Notes under the pieces: model-generated
The model's input: the letters and a program-made list of their open reading frames with translations, nothing else
Told to the model about the DNA's origin: nothing
Databases searched by the model: none
Program-made: the position numbers and the translations under genes
Shown: one piece after another, positions 8,794 through 18,113 of the stretch
Numbering within the stretch: position 1 is the first letter of the stretch
How the letters are laid out: each line of letters begins with the position of its first letter
Origin: Cerrena zonata
Taxonomy: Eukaryota; Basidiomycota; Agaricomycetes; Polyporales; Cerrenaceae
Direction of reading: 5' to 3'
Assembly: GCA_038087015.1 (NCBI GenBank)
Contig: JASBNA010000063.1
Location: 62,001-126,000 of the forward strand
Length of the DNA stretch: 64,000 nucleotides

Positions 8794-10398
8794 ATGGTTA
8801 ATACTGACTTTGAGAAGATATACCTTAATCAATCGCGTTTTAATGGGCGTATGCGTATTGCCGATAGTGGGCTTGGGTGGAAAGTTAGTTCTAATGTGAA
8901 TGCAAATACCAATAGTGCTCCATTTTTATTACCGCTGGAAGAAATATTGACATCAGCATGGTCTCGTGGAAGTCGAGGATACGAATTAAGGGTGCAGACC
9001 AAGAATCAAGGGGTTATCTCGTTAGATGGATTTGATGTTGAAGATTTTAGTAAGTTGAAACAAGAATTACAAAGAAATTTTCATATTACCTTAGAACATA
9101 AAGAACATAGTTTAAGAGGATGGAATTGGGGTAAAACTGATTTGGCAAGAAATGAATTGATTTTCCAAGTGAACAATAAACCAGCATTTGAATTACCATA
9201 TAATGATATCAGTAACTCAAATTTGACTGGTAAAAACGAAGTTGCAGTTGAATTTAATTTAGATAATAGTCAAAAAACAGGAGATGAAGTTGTTGAAATG
9301 AGATTTTATATACCAGGAGTTATTGAAAATGAAACAGATAATATGGTTAAAGATGAAGAAGATGGAGAAATGAAGCAAGAAATAGAAGAAGTTAACGCTG
9401 CAAATGTATTTTATGAACAATTAAAAGATAAAGCTGATATTGGACAAATTGCCGGTGAAGCAATTGTATCATTCAGTGATGTATTATTCTTAACTCCAAG
9501 AGGTCGTTACGATATTGATATGTATCCAACTTCTTTAAGATTACGTGGTAAAACATATGATTATAAAATTCAATATAAACAAATTGAAAGAATTTTTTCA
9601 TTACCAAAACCGGATGAATCACATCATTTAATTGTTTTACAAATCGATCCTCCTTTAAGACAAGGTCAAACCCGTTATCCATTTTTAGTTTTACAATTTG
9701 TCCGTGAAGAAGAAATTGAATTAGAATTAAATGTTTCTGAAGAAGAATATAATTCAAAATATAAAGATCGTTTGAAGAAAAACTATGATTCTCAAACTCA
9801 TTTAGTTATGTCTCATTGTTTCAAAGGTTTGACTGAACGTAAATTGGTTACACCTGGAAGTTTTACTTCTCGTTTCTTACAACCAGGTATTTCTTGTTCT
9901 TTGAAAGCTTCTGAAGGTTATTTATATCCTTTAGATCGATGCTTTTTATTTGTCACCAAACCAACAGTTTATATTCCGTTTTCGGAAGTCAGTTCCATAA
10001 CAATGTCAAGAACTGGTACTGGTGTTTCTGCTTCCCGTACTTTTGATTTAGAAATTAACTTGAGAGGTAATAATCAATCTCATATTTTTGGTAGTATTGA
10101 TCGTGAAGAACAAGAATCAATTGAAAATTTCTGTCAATCAAAAGGTCTTAGAATTAAAAACGAAGAAAAAGTTGCTAAGGCAATGTTGGCTAAAGCTATT
10201 AATGAAGCTGATGATGATGATGATGATGGCGATGTTGATATGGGTAGTGCTGGTGATGATGAACTGGAAGATGATGGCGATTTCCAAAGTGGTTCTGATT
10301 CAGACGTGGCTGAAGAATTCGATTCGGATGCCCCCGCTGAAAGTGATTCTGAAAGCGGTGGTGATGATAGACCTCCAAAAAAGAAGTCGAAAAATTAA
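8794..10398 (+). CDS. POB3: Pob3, SSRP1-like subunit of the FACT histone chaperone
   Basis: The protein has 534 residues and starts MVNTDFEKIYLNQSRFNGRM, the conserved Pob3 N-terminus. The SSRP1/POB3 N-terminal dimerisation domain (which includes REHSLRGWNWGKTDLARNE-type sequence at about 100-125) is followed by the middle domain with double PH folds (about 215-460). The acidic Asp/Glu/Ser tail (about 470-525) and a final basic PPKKKSKN match the Nhp6-dependent yeast form, which lacks the HMG box of animal SSRP1. With Spt16 it reorganises nucleosomes during transcription and replication. Confidence 0.96.
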   Translation: MVNTDFEKIYLNQSRFNGRMRIADSGLGWKVSSNVNANTNSAPFLLPLEEILTSAWSRGSRGYELRVQTKNQGVISLDGFDVEDFSKLKQELQRNFHITLEHKEHSLRGWNWGKTDLARNELIFQVNNKPAFELPYNDISNSNLTGKNEVAVEFNLDNSQKTGDEVVEMRFYIPGVIENETDNMVKDEEDGEMKQEIEEVNAANVFYEQLKDKADIGQIAGEAIVSFSDVLFLTPRGRYDIDMYPTSLRLRGKTYDYKIQYKQIERIFSLPKPDESHHLIVLQIDPPLRQGQTRYPFLVLQFVREEEIELELNVSEEEYNSKYKDRLKKNYDSQTHLVMSHCFKGLTERKLVTPGSFTSRFLQPGISCSLKASEGYLYPLDRCFLFVTKPTVYIPFSEVSSITMSRTGTGVSASRTFDLEINLRGNNQSHIFGSIDREEQESIENFCQSKGLRIKNEEKVAKAMLAKAINEADDDDDDGDVDMGSAGDDELEDDGDFQSGSDSDVAEEFDSDAPAESDSESGGDDRPPKKKSKN

Positions 10399-11143
10399 TC
10401 TGTAATATAATACATTGTGCTTTACTTATTCTCTCTTTTTTTTTTCTTGCAAATGTAGGGTCTTACAACCGTTCAACTTACTTAGACGGGCATCCTCATC
10501 GATGCCATTGTATCCGATCTACTGGCGATTGGCTCTTATACCGATTAAGAATCACAATAGTGAAAAATATATCATCTTCCATCAGCCAGCCTCCGGAAAA
10601 TAAACAAATTGTCCCAGTGCGGGTTCGACCCCAGCAATCGGTTTTCTCACTGAAGATGTACGAGACACAATTGGCCCTTATACTTGTAAGTATACTTGTG
10701 TGTATGGCTATGATAAAGGGTTTGGAAAAAGAATCTTACTGCTGAAGGTCATAGCGTCATCAGAGAGTATTACCAGAGAATCTGATCTAAGAGAAAGGAA
10801 AAAAACCAGTGTAAAAGAAAGAAAAAAAAAAAAAAAAAACATAAATGAAGGGGTTGCTGCACTGCTGCAATTAATCAACCTTCCGAATTTGGACGAACGC
10901 AAGAAAGAAACAGATTTAAACAATTTGAAACGCAAAGGAAACAACCATTTCAATAACATACTTATTATCCCTTGCATTAACTCATTTAGAAGGTTATCCA
11001 GCGGATTGTCTCTTGCTGAGATGAGTATATATATGAGAGAGGATGTTGGCAGTTCATGGGTTGCAACTTTTTTGTGTAGCATTACTCCCATTTCCCCCTT
11101 TTTTTGACCCTTTAGTCTTTACATTTAGTTTTACATATATTTC
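10399..11143. other. Intergenic region with a tRNA-like 3' arm
   Basis: No protein gene is convincing here. At 10619-10642 the sequence has a T-arm-like 5-7-5 element with loop TTCGACC, followed directly by AATCGGT and a short T run. A complementary ACCGATT lies at 10540-10546. No D arm or anticodon arm can be drawn between them, so I do not annotate a tRNA. Otherwise the region is A-rich (10822-10839), with a possible promoter for the downstream small ORF. Confidence 0.5.
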
Positions 11144-11626
11144 ATGACAGAGTACGAAAACTACGTGCTTTACCAAGATCCGGTGCAATCAGCACAAGAA
11201 AGAATGAGCCAAATAATCATTCAGCAACAATCGATTCCAGTGGAAGAGATCAAAGTTCCGCAAAGATCTCCAGCCAGATTATCGCATAACGCAATCAGTG
11301 AGTACATTAGTCAGATGAATTCAAAACTTAAGCTGTACTCACCGGACTTGACTGATGCCAGTTCGTTTGAAGACCGTAACGATGGCTCAGATAAGTCGAT
11401 TTCAGAATCGATTTTTTCAACTGAATCGGTCAAAAAAGAAGAACCGGCTGACGATATTGAAGACTGGGAGATGCTACTTGATGAAATTGAACTTGATGAT
11501 AATGGTGATTCAAACTTGATTTTCCAAGTTGATGAAGTTGTTTCCGTAGTGGCCATTCATAATAGTACCATGAATGCTAAAAAACCACTTACTTGCGTCA
11601 ATATAGTTTCGCAAATGGTTGAATAA
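11144..11626 (+). CDS. Small acidic uncharacterised protein
   Basis: The ORF gives 160 residues from an ATG at 11144. The protein has Ser-rich and acidic segments (for example around residues 70-120) and no membrane or zinc motif. The N-terminus contains several Gln and a QRSPARLSHNAISEYI stretch that could be a linear interaction motif. I recognise no family. The clean start, the absence of a competing ORF and the T-rich upstream tract support a real gene, but it could also be a rapidly evolving or spurious ORF. Confidence 0.5.
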   Translation: MTEYENYVLYQDPVQSAQERMSQIIIQQQSIPVEEIKVPQRSPARLSHNAISEYISQMNSKLKLYSPDLTDASSFEDRNDGSDKSISESIFSTESVKKEEPADDIEDWEMLLDEIELDDNGDSNLIFQVDEVVSVVAIHNSTMNAKKPLTCVNIVSQMVE

Positions 11627-11761
11627 TTATGTTAACGTGTATTCTTTTCTTTTGGGTATTTATTTCTTTCGGTCTTCTCTTTCAGTGTAATATATGGCTT
11701 TTATTTGTTTGTACGGTAGTATTTGTTATAATAAAGTAAGCTTTATCTTTAATTCCGTTCG

Positions 11762-11958
11762 TGCTGGTACCAATCTCCATAGATGTTGCAGAGATGGTTC
11801 CAGAGATGGCCCCTACTTGGCTCCAGCTGGGGCCGGTACAGCCTTGCCTCATCCTTGCTTCATAAATGCTCCAGGGATACAACATGGATGCTATATCTGG
11901 AGGTACCAACTATATGGTCCACTCTCTGAAGAGCCATATTCCGTAGCAGATAACAGTT
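11762..11958 (+). ncRNA. Candidate H/ACA small nucleolar RNA
   Basis: The 3' half folds as a textbook H/ACA hairpin. The base stem TATCTG (11894-11899) pairs with CAGATA (11947-11952) and is followed at once by ACA (11953-11955) and three further bases. The pocket is 12 nt on the left and TCCGTAG on the right (11940-11946). The upper stem ATATGG/CCATAT (11912-11917 with 11934-11939) is capped by CTC-TGAA-GAG. An H box ATACAA (11877-11882) precedes it. The 5' part has GTACC/GGTAC and GGCCCC/GGGGCC stems. The 5' boundary is uncertain. A T-run follows near 11970. The region is more GC-rich than its surroundings. Confidence 0.55.
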
Positions 11959-12146
11959 GGCCCAGTTTGTTTTTTTTTCCGTAGAGTAACCTTTTTCTTT
12001 TTCCATTTTTTTCAGTCTTCTCAGGATTCTGTCAAGTGCCTTCTTTCTTTCATTCTTTCTTTCAGTATATTCTGTTCCTTCAGCGACTAATGTCTATAGG
12101 TTGAACTGTTCTATCCCCAAGTTAGTAGTTTTGTTAATATATTATC

Positions 12147-13862
12147 ATGAGTGGAGGAGGAATCCCACTAGGGATGGTGATATACGCGGCCGTTAAGCCG
12201 ATTTTCAAGATCTACTTTATTATAGCAATAGGTTTTTATTTGGCGAAAAGGAATATCTTATCCGTGCCGACATGTCGAGATATATCGGATGCAATAGTGA
12301 GTGCCATTATGCCGTGTTTGATTTTCAATAATATCGTATCAAATTTGAAATCATCCGATATCAAAAATTTGGGGATCATTTTCTTTGAAGGTACCTTACT
12401 TTTTTCGTTAGGATTGATGTTGGCTTATATTGTATCGTTGATAACAAATTGTCCTAAAAGATGGTTAGGTGGACTACTTTCGGTTGGTTTATTTCCTAAT
12501 ATTAGTGATTTGCCCATTGCTTATATGCAAACACTTTCAAAGGGAGGAAGAATATTCAGTGCTACCGAAGGTAATAAAGGAGTTGCATATGTTTGTATCT
12601 TTTTGGCATCACAAGTATTCTATCAATTTAGTTTGGGATTGTATCAGTTGGTTGAATGGGATTTCAGAGATGAAATTAAAGGTGAAAATTATAACGATGA
12701 TGAAAATCAAAACTCCTCATTGACTGAAAAAGAATCAAATCAGAATAATAGCACCACCCCAAATGAATATGATGACGAGCAAACTTCAATCAGCTCAAGT
12801 GATCTGAATCAACAACCCAATCCAATGAACATAGAAAAGACAGAGTCTCCTCCAGCTAATGATTTAGAAAATAGTCAACATCGAGCATTTTTAAGACAAC
12901 ATGAATTGTTAAAGAATAATTCAAACCCAAGATCTTCTATTTCCATGAATAGTGGAGAGTCCATCAGTTCTCATAGTTCTCAACCTCAAGCACAAACACA
13001 TACTTCGAGTCGTCGTCGTAATAGTCAAACTTCTTCAAACACGAATTATTACTCTTTAAACCCAGTCAATTCAAGAGCAGTGGACTTGAGAACTCAAAAA
13101 TCTCAAGACATTCAAGACGTTATTAATGAATATTCTGAATTCGAAAGATTGCGTACCAATCAAGTCAGACAAAACGTCACTGGTACCAGCGACGTTGGTA
13201 TCGAACCAATTGATTTGGTTAACGATTCACAAAGCTTACAATCAAGTCATCATGAAACAAAAGGTGCTAAATTCAAAAGACACGCTATCAGAGTGTTGAA
13301 AAATTTTGCAGCACCTAATTCTGCATCCTTAATTATCTCAATTATCATTGCCATGGCTCCTCCTTTGAAAGCCTTATTTGTTCCAAGTAATCAAGTCCAT
13401 ATTCACCCTGCTCCCGATGAACAACCTCCATTATCATTTGTAATCGACTTAACCTCTTATGTTGGTAATGCTTCAGTTCCCTTGGGTTTATTACTATTGG
13501 GGGCTACAATTTCAAGATTGAAAGTTCATGCAATGCCTCCTGGTTTTTGGAAAACTGCCCTCGCCATCACTGCCACTAGATTGATCATCTTACCAATCAT
13601 TGGAGTAGGCTTGACCACCGGTTTTTACAAAGGTGGTTGGTTTGGTGACGACCACTTGGTCAGATTCATTAGTGTTTTGGAATTCGGCTTACCTAATGCC
13701 ACTGCTCTTGTTTACTTCACTGCATTCTACACTGACCCCCATCTGGATGATCATTTACAAATGGACTGTTTAGCAGTTTGTTTGATTTGTCAGTACTTGA
13801 TCCTTTGGATCACCTTACCTTTTTTGGTTACCTTTACTCTAAAAGTTTCAATAGGCTTATAA
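12147..13862 (+). CDS. ECM3: Ecm3-type membrane transport protein (auxin efflux carrier family)
   Basis: The protein has 571 residues in two hydrophobic bundles (about 10-190 and 390-571) joined by a long hydrophilic Ser/Asn/Gln-rich loop. The start, followed by PCLIFNNIV and FPNISDLPIAYMQTL, is the signature of the yeast ECM3/YNL095C branch of the membrane transport family PF03547. The second bundle contains the conserved PLGLLLLGATISRL and FGLPNATALVYF motifs. The substrate is unknown; yeast Ecm3 has been linked to cell wall and gentamicin phenotypes. The loop length differs from other yeasts, as is usual. Confidence 0.85.
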   Translation: MSGGGIPLGMVIYAAVKPIFKIYFIIAIGFYLAKRNILSVPTCRDISDAIVSAIMPCLIFNNIVSNLKSSDIKNLGIIFFEGTLLFSLGLMLAYIVSLITNCPKRWLGGLLSVGLFPNISDLPIAYMQTLSKGGRIFSATEGNKGVAYVCIFLASQVFYQFSLGLYQLVEWDFRDEIKGENYNDDENQNSSLTEKESNQNNSTTPNEYDDEQTSISSSDLNQQPNPMNIEKTESPPANDLENSQHRAFLRQHELLKNNSNPRSSISMNSGESISSHSSQPQAQTHTSSRRRNSQTSSNTNYYSLNPVNSRAVDLRTQKSQDIQDVINEYSEFERLRTNQVRQNVTGTSDVGIEPIDLVNDSQSLQSSHHETKGAKFKRHAIRVLKNFAAPNSASLIISIIIAMAPPLKALFVPSNQVHIHPAPDEQPPLSFVIDLTSYVGNASVPLGLLLLGATISRLKVHAMPPGFWKTALAITATRLIILPIIGVGLTTGFYKGGWFGDDHLVRFISVLEFGLPNATALVYFTAFYTDPHLDDHLQMDCLAVCLICQYLILWITLPFLVTFTLKVSIGL

Positions 13863-13900
13863 CTTTTATATACTAATCTAATTGACCTTCTTAATGCATT

Positions 13901-13937
13901 TCAACCAATCGTACCATCAACCAATCGTACCATCAAC
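13901..13937. repeat. 16-nt direct repeat, 2.3 copies
   Basis: TCAACCAATCGTACCA occurs at 13901 and again at 13917, with the first bases of a third copy at 13933. It lies 3' of ECM3 and about 280 bp upstream of the YET3 start. The rest of the interval 13863-14216 shows no gene. Confidence 0.8.
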
Positions 13938-14216
13938 TAACTGTATCAGAATAGTACAACACCCATACACCAGTAATTAATGAGTTGCTGCTAATAAGGA
14001 GAAAAAGTGGTGTGCATATAATCCGAGCTTGCTGTCGTTTGAATTTATATGATCGATTTCATTCTTTCGCAAAGCCATTTGGTGAAATTCAACATATTTC
14101 ATACTTATTTTCAGTCAATTGACTCTTAACTACTTTTCTTCTGTTTCTAAGTTAGTATTAACTTAAACAATTGATCAAATTATACAGTTTAAAGAAATAA
14201 AACCACTCAATTAACC

Positions 14217-14834
14217 ATGGCTTTATATTACAATTTAGTCTTTGGCTTACTAGTCATTGAAATGTCATTTTTCACTATTTTATCTTTACCCTTTCCAAGA
14301 ACAGTAAGAAGAAAAGTACTTTCAACAGCTTCTGCTCCATTCAAAAATGAAAAAGTTCTTATTGCAATTCGATGTATATTTGGATTTGTATTGGTGCTTT
14401 TCATTGATTCCATAAATCGTGTCTATTCCGTAACTTCTGAATTGCATGCATCATCTCCAGCAAATCAACAAGGACATATGCCTCCAGTCAGTGGTATAAT
14501 GAATGATAGATCTGAAGTTCAAGCTAGAAGATTTTATGCTCAAAGAAATATGTACTTGTGTGGTTTTACTTTATTCTTGCACATGATTTTAACTAGAACT
14601 TATTCATTAGTTGCTGAATTACTCGTTACCAAAGATAAATTAGATAACTTGAAAGCAAATGAAGACTTAGATGCTAAAACCAAGGTTGTCACTGAAGAAG
14701 ACACCCAAGAATTGGCCTCTTTAAAGAAAGAATTGGCCTCTAAAGATGAAGATTTAACTATTTTGAAAGAACAAGCTGAGCATTTATCCAATGAATACGA
14801 TGCTACATCTTCAAGTGTCAAATCCAGAAAGTAA
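14217..14834 (+). CDS. YET3: BAP31/Yet3-type endoplasmic reticulum membrane protein
   Basis: The protein has 205 residues. Three hydrophobic segments lie at about 5-25, 45-63 and 105-122, followed by a charged C-terminal coiled coil (about 135-195). The MALYYNLVFGLLVIEM start, the FPRTVRRK motif and RQRNMYLCGFTLFLHMIL-type segment fit the BAP31 family. Yeast Yet3 with Yet1 forms an ER complex that associates with the translocon and with Opi1-Scs2 in inositol regulation. The last residues are basic but are not a perfect di-lysine signal. Yet1 is possible, but the long coiled coil favours Yet3. Confidence 0.85.
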   Translation: MALYYNLVFGLLVIEMSFFTILSLPFPRTVRRKVLSTASAPFKNEKVLIAIRCIFGFVLVLFIDSINRVYSVTSELHASSPANQQGHMPPVSGIMNDRSEVQARRFYAQRNMYLCGFTLFLHMILTRTYSLVAELLVTKDKLDNLKANEDLDAKTKVVTEEDTQELASLKKELASKDEDLTILKEQAEHLSNEYDATSSSVKSRK

Positions 14835-14927
14835 TCTGACTCTTTCTTTCCTCTTACATGCGTTAGAAGTTTATTTTTCAATTTTTTGTATCCAAATATA
14901 TGTCTATAACTAAAATACACTGTAAAA

Positions 14928-16808
14928 TTATTCATAAGAATTACTTTTATGTTTAGGAATGAATTGGAAATTATCACCAGCTTTACCTAAGAACATTTCA
15001 CTAATTTTAATCCAATCTTTATAATTATCAGAACCTAATAAAGTTTCTAAATCATCTCTACCTTTCCATTGAGGAGGTCTTTGATTTAATTTTGCTGGTA
15101 ATTTCTCTAAGATACCAACTGGGATATATCTATGAGTAAAACTCATAAATTCACATAAAAATCTTCTAGCTAATGCAACCCCATATTCATCAGAACCCCA
15201 ATGTTCTAAAGCAAAATTAGAATAATTTCTCAAAATTTCTAATCTTTCTTTAGAAGATTTATCTAAATATTGTTGACTTTCAACTTCTTCAAAAATCCAG
15301 GGTTTAATTAAAGCACCTCTTGCAACCATAACTGAGTCAATTCCATCAGTGTTGACTGCATTATGCCAATCTTCAAAATTGTAAACATCACCATTACCAA
15401 TAAAATTAGTTCTTTGAATATCGCTACGTTCTTTATCATCCTCCTTTTTATTATTCCAATCTTGAACAACTTTACCAACTTCACCAATATAATCCCAATT
15501 AGCTTGTTTAGTATAACGTTGTTGTCTTGAACGACCATGTAAAGTAATTGCTGCAGTATCACCTTCAGATAAAACTCTTTCTACTAAAGCTTTAGCGGTA
15601 TTTTTATTATCACGAGTACCAGTTCTTATTTTCAAAGTAACTGGAATATCACCAGAAGAAGCATTCATACTTTTCAAGATTCTAACTAATTTAGTTGGTT
15701 GATCCATTAAAGCTGAACCTTGACCTTGTTTATACAAAAGATCAATTGGACAACCAGAATTTAAATTAAGTTCAGAAACATGAGTTGTTTCTCTTGAAAT
15801 AATTTCTGCAACTTTTGCACTTGCAGAGTATTGATTAGTTGCAATTTGAATACCAAAACCAGGATATTCAGAAACATGAGCTTTTGGTAAAGCCCATTCA
15901 GCGTTAGTACCTTGCATAAGAGGAGTGGCTAAAGCCATTTCACAGTAAGTAACATCAGCACCTAAAGTCTTCATAAGACGACGATAAGGTAAGTTACCAA
16001 CTGTTGTTAAGGGAGAGACAATTTTAGCCCCTCTTAAATCCAATTTCTTCTTTTCAGAAATTTTAAAAGGTTGTTCGATATAAGAAGCCATTCTTTCTTT
16101 TGTTTCATCTTGAGTTGAACTTGAATCAATTTCCCCCATTGATGCACCATTTTGAGAAGCAGTAATATTTTTTTGAATATCGAGTTCTTTGATAATTTCT
16201 TTTGATACTCCTAATTCGTATCTATTTCTTTGTAATGCAAATCTCAGTTCTTGTTTTAATTTATTGACTTCATAATTTGATTCTTTTGATTTTGTCATTA
16301 AATCTAAATCTTTAATTAATTTTTTGGTTTCATGGTTATAATGAGATTTTAACCATCTACATTTTAATCCAGAGGGACAATAACCAATGGCTTCGAAAAC
16401 TGGACAGGTCCCTTCATTATCTTCAGGTTTTTGAGCAAGATACTCTTCGATATTATGAGTATTACGACATTTTTCCTTAGTACATTCATTTGAATCTTCC
16501 GGATCAATCAATACTGGGCATAATCTGATTTCTTCTTTATTTTGTTTAACTTCACGGTTTTTGTTTTGGCCCTTCTTCTTATTCTTTCTCTTGGATTTAT
16601 GATCATCGTTGTTTCTTTCGCCAGTTTCTGCTTCGTCGTCGTTATAAGACGCAGACTTGCTTACATCTACTGATACGATGAATTCGGGCTTTATTGGAGC
16701 CATACCTTTGGCAAAATGATCGTGTTTTTCTTCGACATGTTGTTTTTTGGCTTCTGGTACTTCAAACTGGGCGTCTTGCGGCCTTTTGGATTCAACTGCT
16801 TCAGTCAT
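14928..16808 (-). CDS. DUS3: tRNA-dihydrouridine synthase 3
   Basis: The protein has 626 residues. Two CCCH-like zinc fingers lie at about 95-165 (CPVL...CTKEKCRNTH and CPVFEAIGYCPSGLKC), and the FMN-binding Dus barrel follows from about residue 255. Family motifs include GNLPYRRLMKTLGADVTYCE, the catalytic cysteine in NLNSGCPIDLLYKQGQGSAL, and FIGNGDVYNFEDW. The C-terminal helical tRNA-binding part is complete. Dus3 makes dihydrouridine 47 in many cytosolic tRNAs and sites in some mRNAs. The gene converges on YET3, with about 90 bp between the stop codons. Confidence 0.95.
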   Translation of the reverse strand: MTEAVESKRPQDAQFEVPEAKKQHVEEKHDHFAKGMAPIKPEFIVSVDVSKSASYNDDEAETGERNNDDHKSKRKNKKKGQNKNREVKQNKEEIRLCPVLIDPEDSNECTKEKCRNTHNIEEYLAQKPEDNEGTCPVFEAIGYCPSGLKCRWLKSHYNHETKKLIKDLDLMTKSKESNYEVNKLKQELRFALQRNRYELGVSKEIIKELDIQKNITASQNGASMGEIDSSSTQDETKERMASYIEQPFKISEKKKLDLRGAKIVSPLTTVGNLPYRRLMKTLGADVTYCEMALATPLMQGTNAEWALPKAHVSEYPGFGIQIATNQYSASAKVAEIISRETTHVSELNLNSGCPIDLLYKQGQGSALMDQPTKLVRILKSMNASSGDIPVTLKIRTGTRDNKNTAKALVERVLSEGDTAAITLHGRSRQQRYTKQANWDYIGEVGKVVQDWNNKKEDDKERSDIQRTNFIGNGDVYNFEDWHNAVNTDGIDSVMVARGALIKPWIFEEVESQQYLDKSSKERLEILRNYSNFALEHWGSDEYGVALARRFLCEFMSFTHRYIPVGILEKLPAKLNQRPPQWKGRDDLETLLGSDNYKDWIKISEMFLGKAGDNFQFIPKHKSNSYE

Positions 16809-17778
16809 TCTGCTCTAGTTATATAATAAGCTCTCTTCTTATGTCCCCATATAATTTTTTTTCAATTTCCTCATCACAAATTTTTCTTTTTTTTTTTTGT
16901 TTTTTTAGTGCAAAAAATTCCTTCATAAACTCCAGACACCGATCTATGAAGTTTAATAAACTGGTGAAACTTGTAGTCAAAACTGAAAAACGTACTAGTT
17001 GAACTGATTCAAAGTGAAACCTGAATGGAATTTCGGTTTGTTTAATCTTTTTTTGTTTTGGTTGATATTTTTCTATTTTATTGCAACTTTTCCTACTTTT
17101 TTTCAAAATTCCCAATTATTCGGGAATATTCACTAACCTTTAACTTTCTGTAAGATGTATTCTTGCATTTAACCACATTTACTGTACTATATATGCCTAT
17201 ACACCTACACAGAAGTAGCTATAACCAGATTGCACCGATAAGCTAAACCCCTGCACATTATATAACTTATATAAGATATAAATCTCATATGAAAGTTTCA
17301 TACCTCAGGCCCATATAGATACCCTAGATAACAACTTCATAAGCGTATATAACAACTATAGTAATCCTATATAACAACTCTAGTAGTAATAAACATTCAA
17401 ACTTGACGGAAGTAAAATATTTGTTGCATTACCGAATTGGTGCATCTCGCAAAAAAAAGGTTTACAAAGTCCCCTACAACAACAGTTAGATATAGAGACG
17501 TGGTGTAGTGCTCAGTGCTGATAGTTTACAAAGAGTTAGATGGTACTTCGTAGGTGAATAGCATCCAACTAGTTTAATTTTGTAGTTATTAGGTTTTTTA
17601 CAAAGATTAGGAATATGTCTTTGAGTGATTGCATTACTTTTGACCGTTTTTTCAGATTTATAAGTGGTTCTTAGTTAAGGCACTTGGGTTTCAAATGGCT
17701 GCTCCATGAAGATGCATTGTAAGGTATGTAGATTTATGTATTCATAGCACAATTTCTCTATGCTTTTTAAGTGTTAAA

Positions 17779-17840
17779 GATTGGGTGTTAGGGATTGGGT
17801 GTAGGATTGGGTGTTAGGATTGGGTGTTAGGATTAGGTGT
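17779..17840 (+). repeat. GATTGGGTGTTAG repeat, five copies (telomere-like)
   Basis: Five near-perfect units of 12-14 nt run head to tail: four copies of GATTGGGTGT separated by TAG, TAGG or AG, then a diverged GATTAGGTGT. The strand asymmetry and the GGTGT core resemble yeast telomeric repeats, which in Candida species end in GGTGT. It is interstitial here, between UTP21 and DUS3. Confidence 0.75.
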
Positions 17841-17979
17841 GTGATCTGTGCGGTATTCGTAAGGGTTGGCGTTAGCCTTTGTATTCAGTGTGAGCTATCG
17901 TAAGAAGATACAAGCTCGGGTTCACAGTTTCCACTATCTATGGTTCAGGTACTGGTACTGTTTAACTTAGTGAATCAAC

Positions 17980-18062
17980 GAGATGAGTGGATGGGGTTTG
18001 TGTGCAGGATTTCGAAAGAAAGCACTGAAAAAAAAAAAAAAAAATTTAAAATTTGAAAATTT
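17980..18062 (+). promoter_or_regulatory. PAC-like and RRPE-like elements upstream of UTP21
   Basis: GAGATGAG (17980-17987) differs by one base from the PAC core GCGATGAG. TTGAAAATTT (18053-18062) fits the RRPE. Both are typical of ribosome-biogenesis genes and lie 50-135 bp upstream of the UTP21 start codon. The identification is by motif match only. Confidence 0.4.
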
Positions 18063-18113
18063 AAGAAGAGCAGACTTCATCACCATCAAGACACCGTCAA
18101 GAGCAAAACAAGC

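Larger units (their letters stand above)
16809..18113. other. Long divergent intergenic region (DUS3/UTP21)
   Basis: About 1.3 kb without a supported gene separates two divergent genes. It holds T-rich tracts next to DUS3, AT-rich sequence around 17160-17400, the 13-nt repeat at 17779-17840 and candidate ribosome-biogenesis elements close to UTP21. I found no tRNA or snoRNA signature. The length is unusual for this window, so an unrecognised transcript or a structural chromosome element cannot be excluded. Confidence 0.5.

Noticed and set aside
8521..8832. Extended N-terminus of HOM2 in the open frame
   Set aside because: The extra 104 residues carry no family sequence and cover the divergent promoter and the start of POB3.
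11890..11960. snR30/U17 identity for the H/ACA candidate
   Set aside because: ATATTCC occurs, but on the wrong side of the hairpin, and the second conserved motif AAACCAT is missing.
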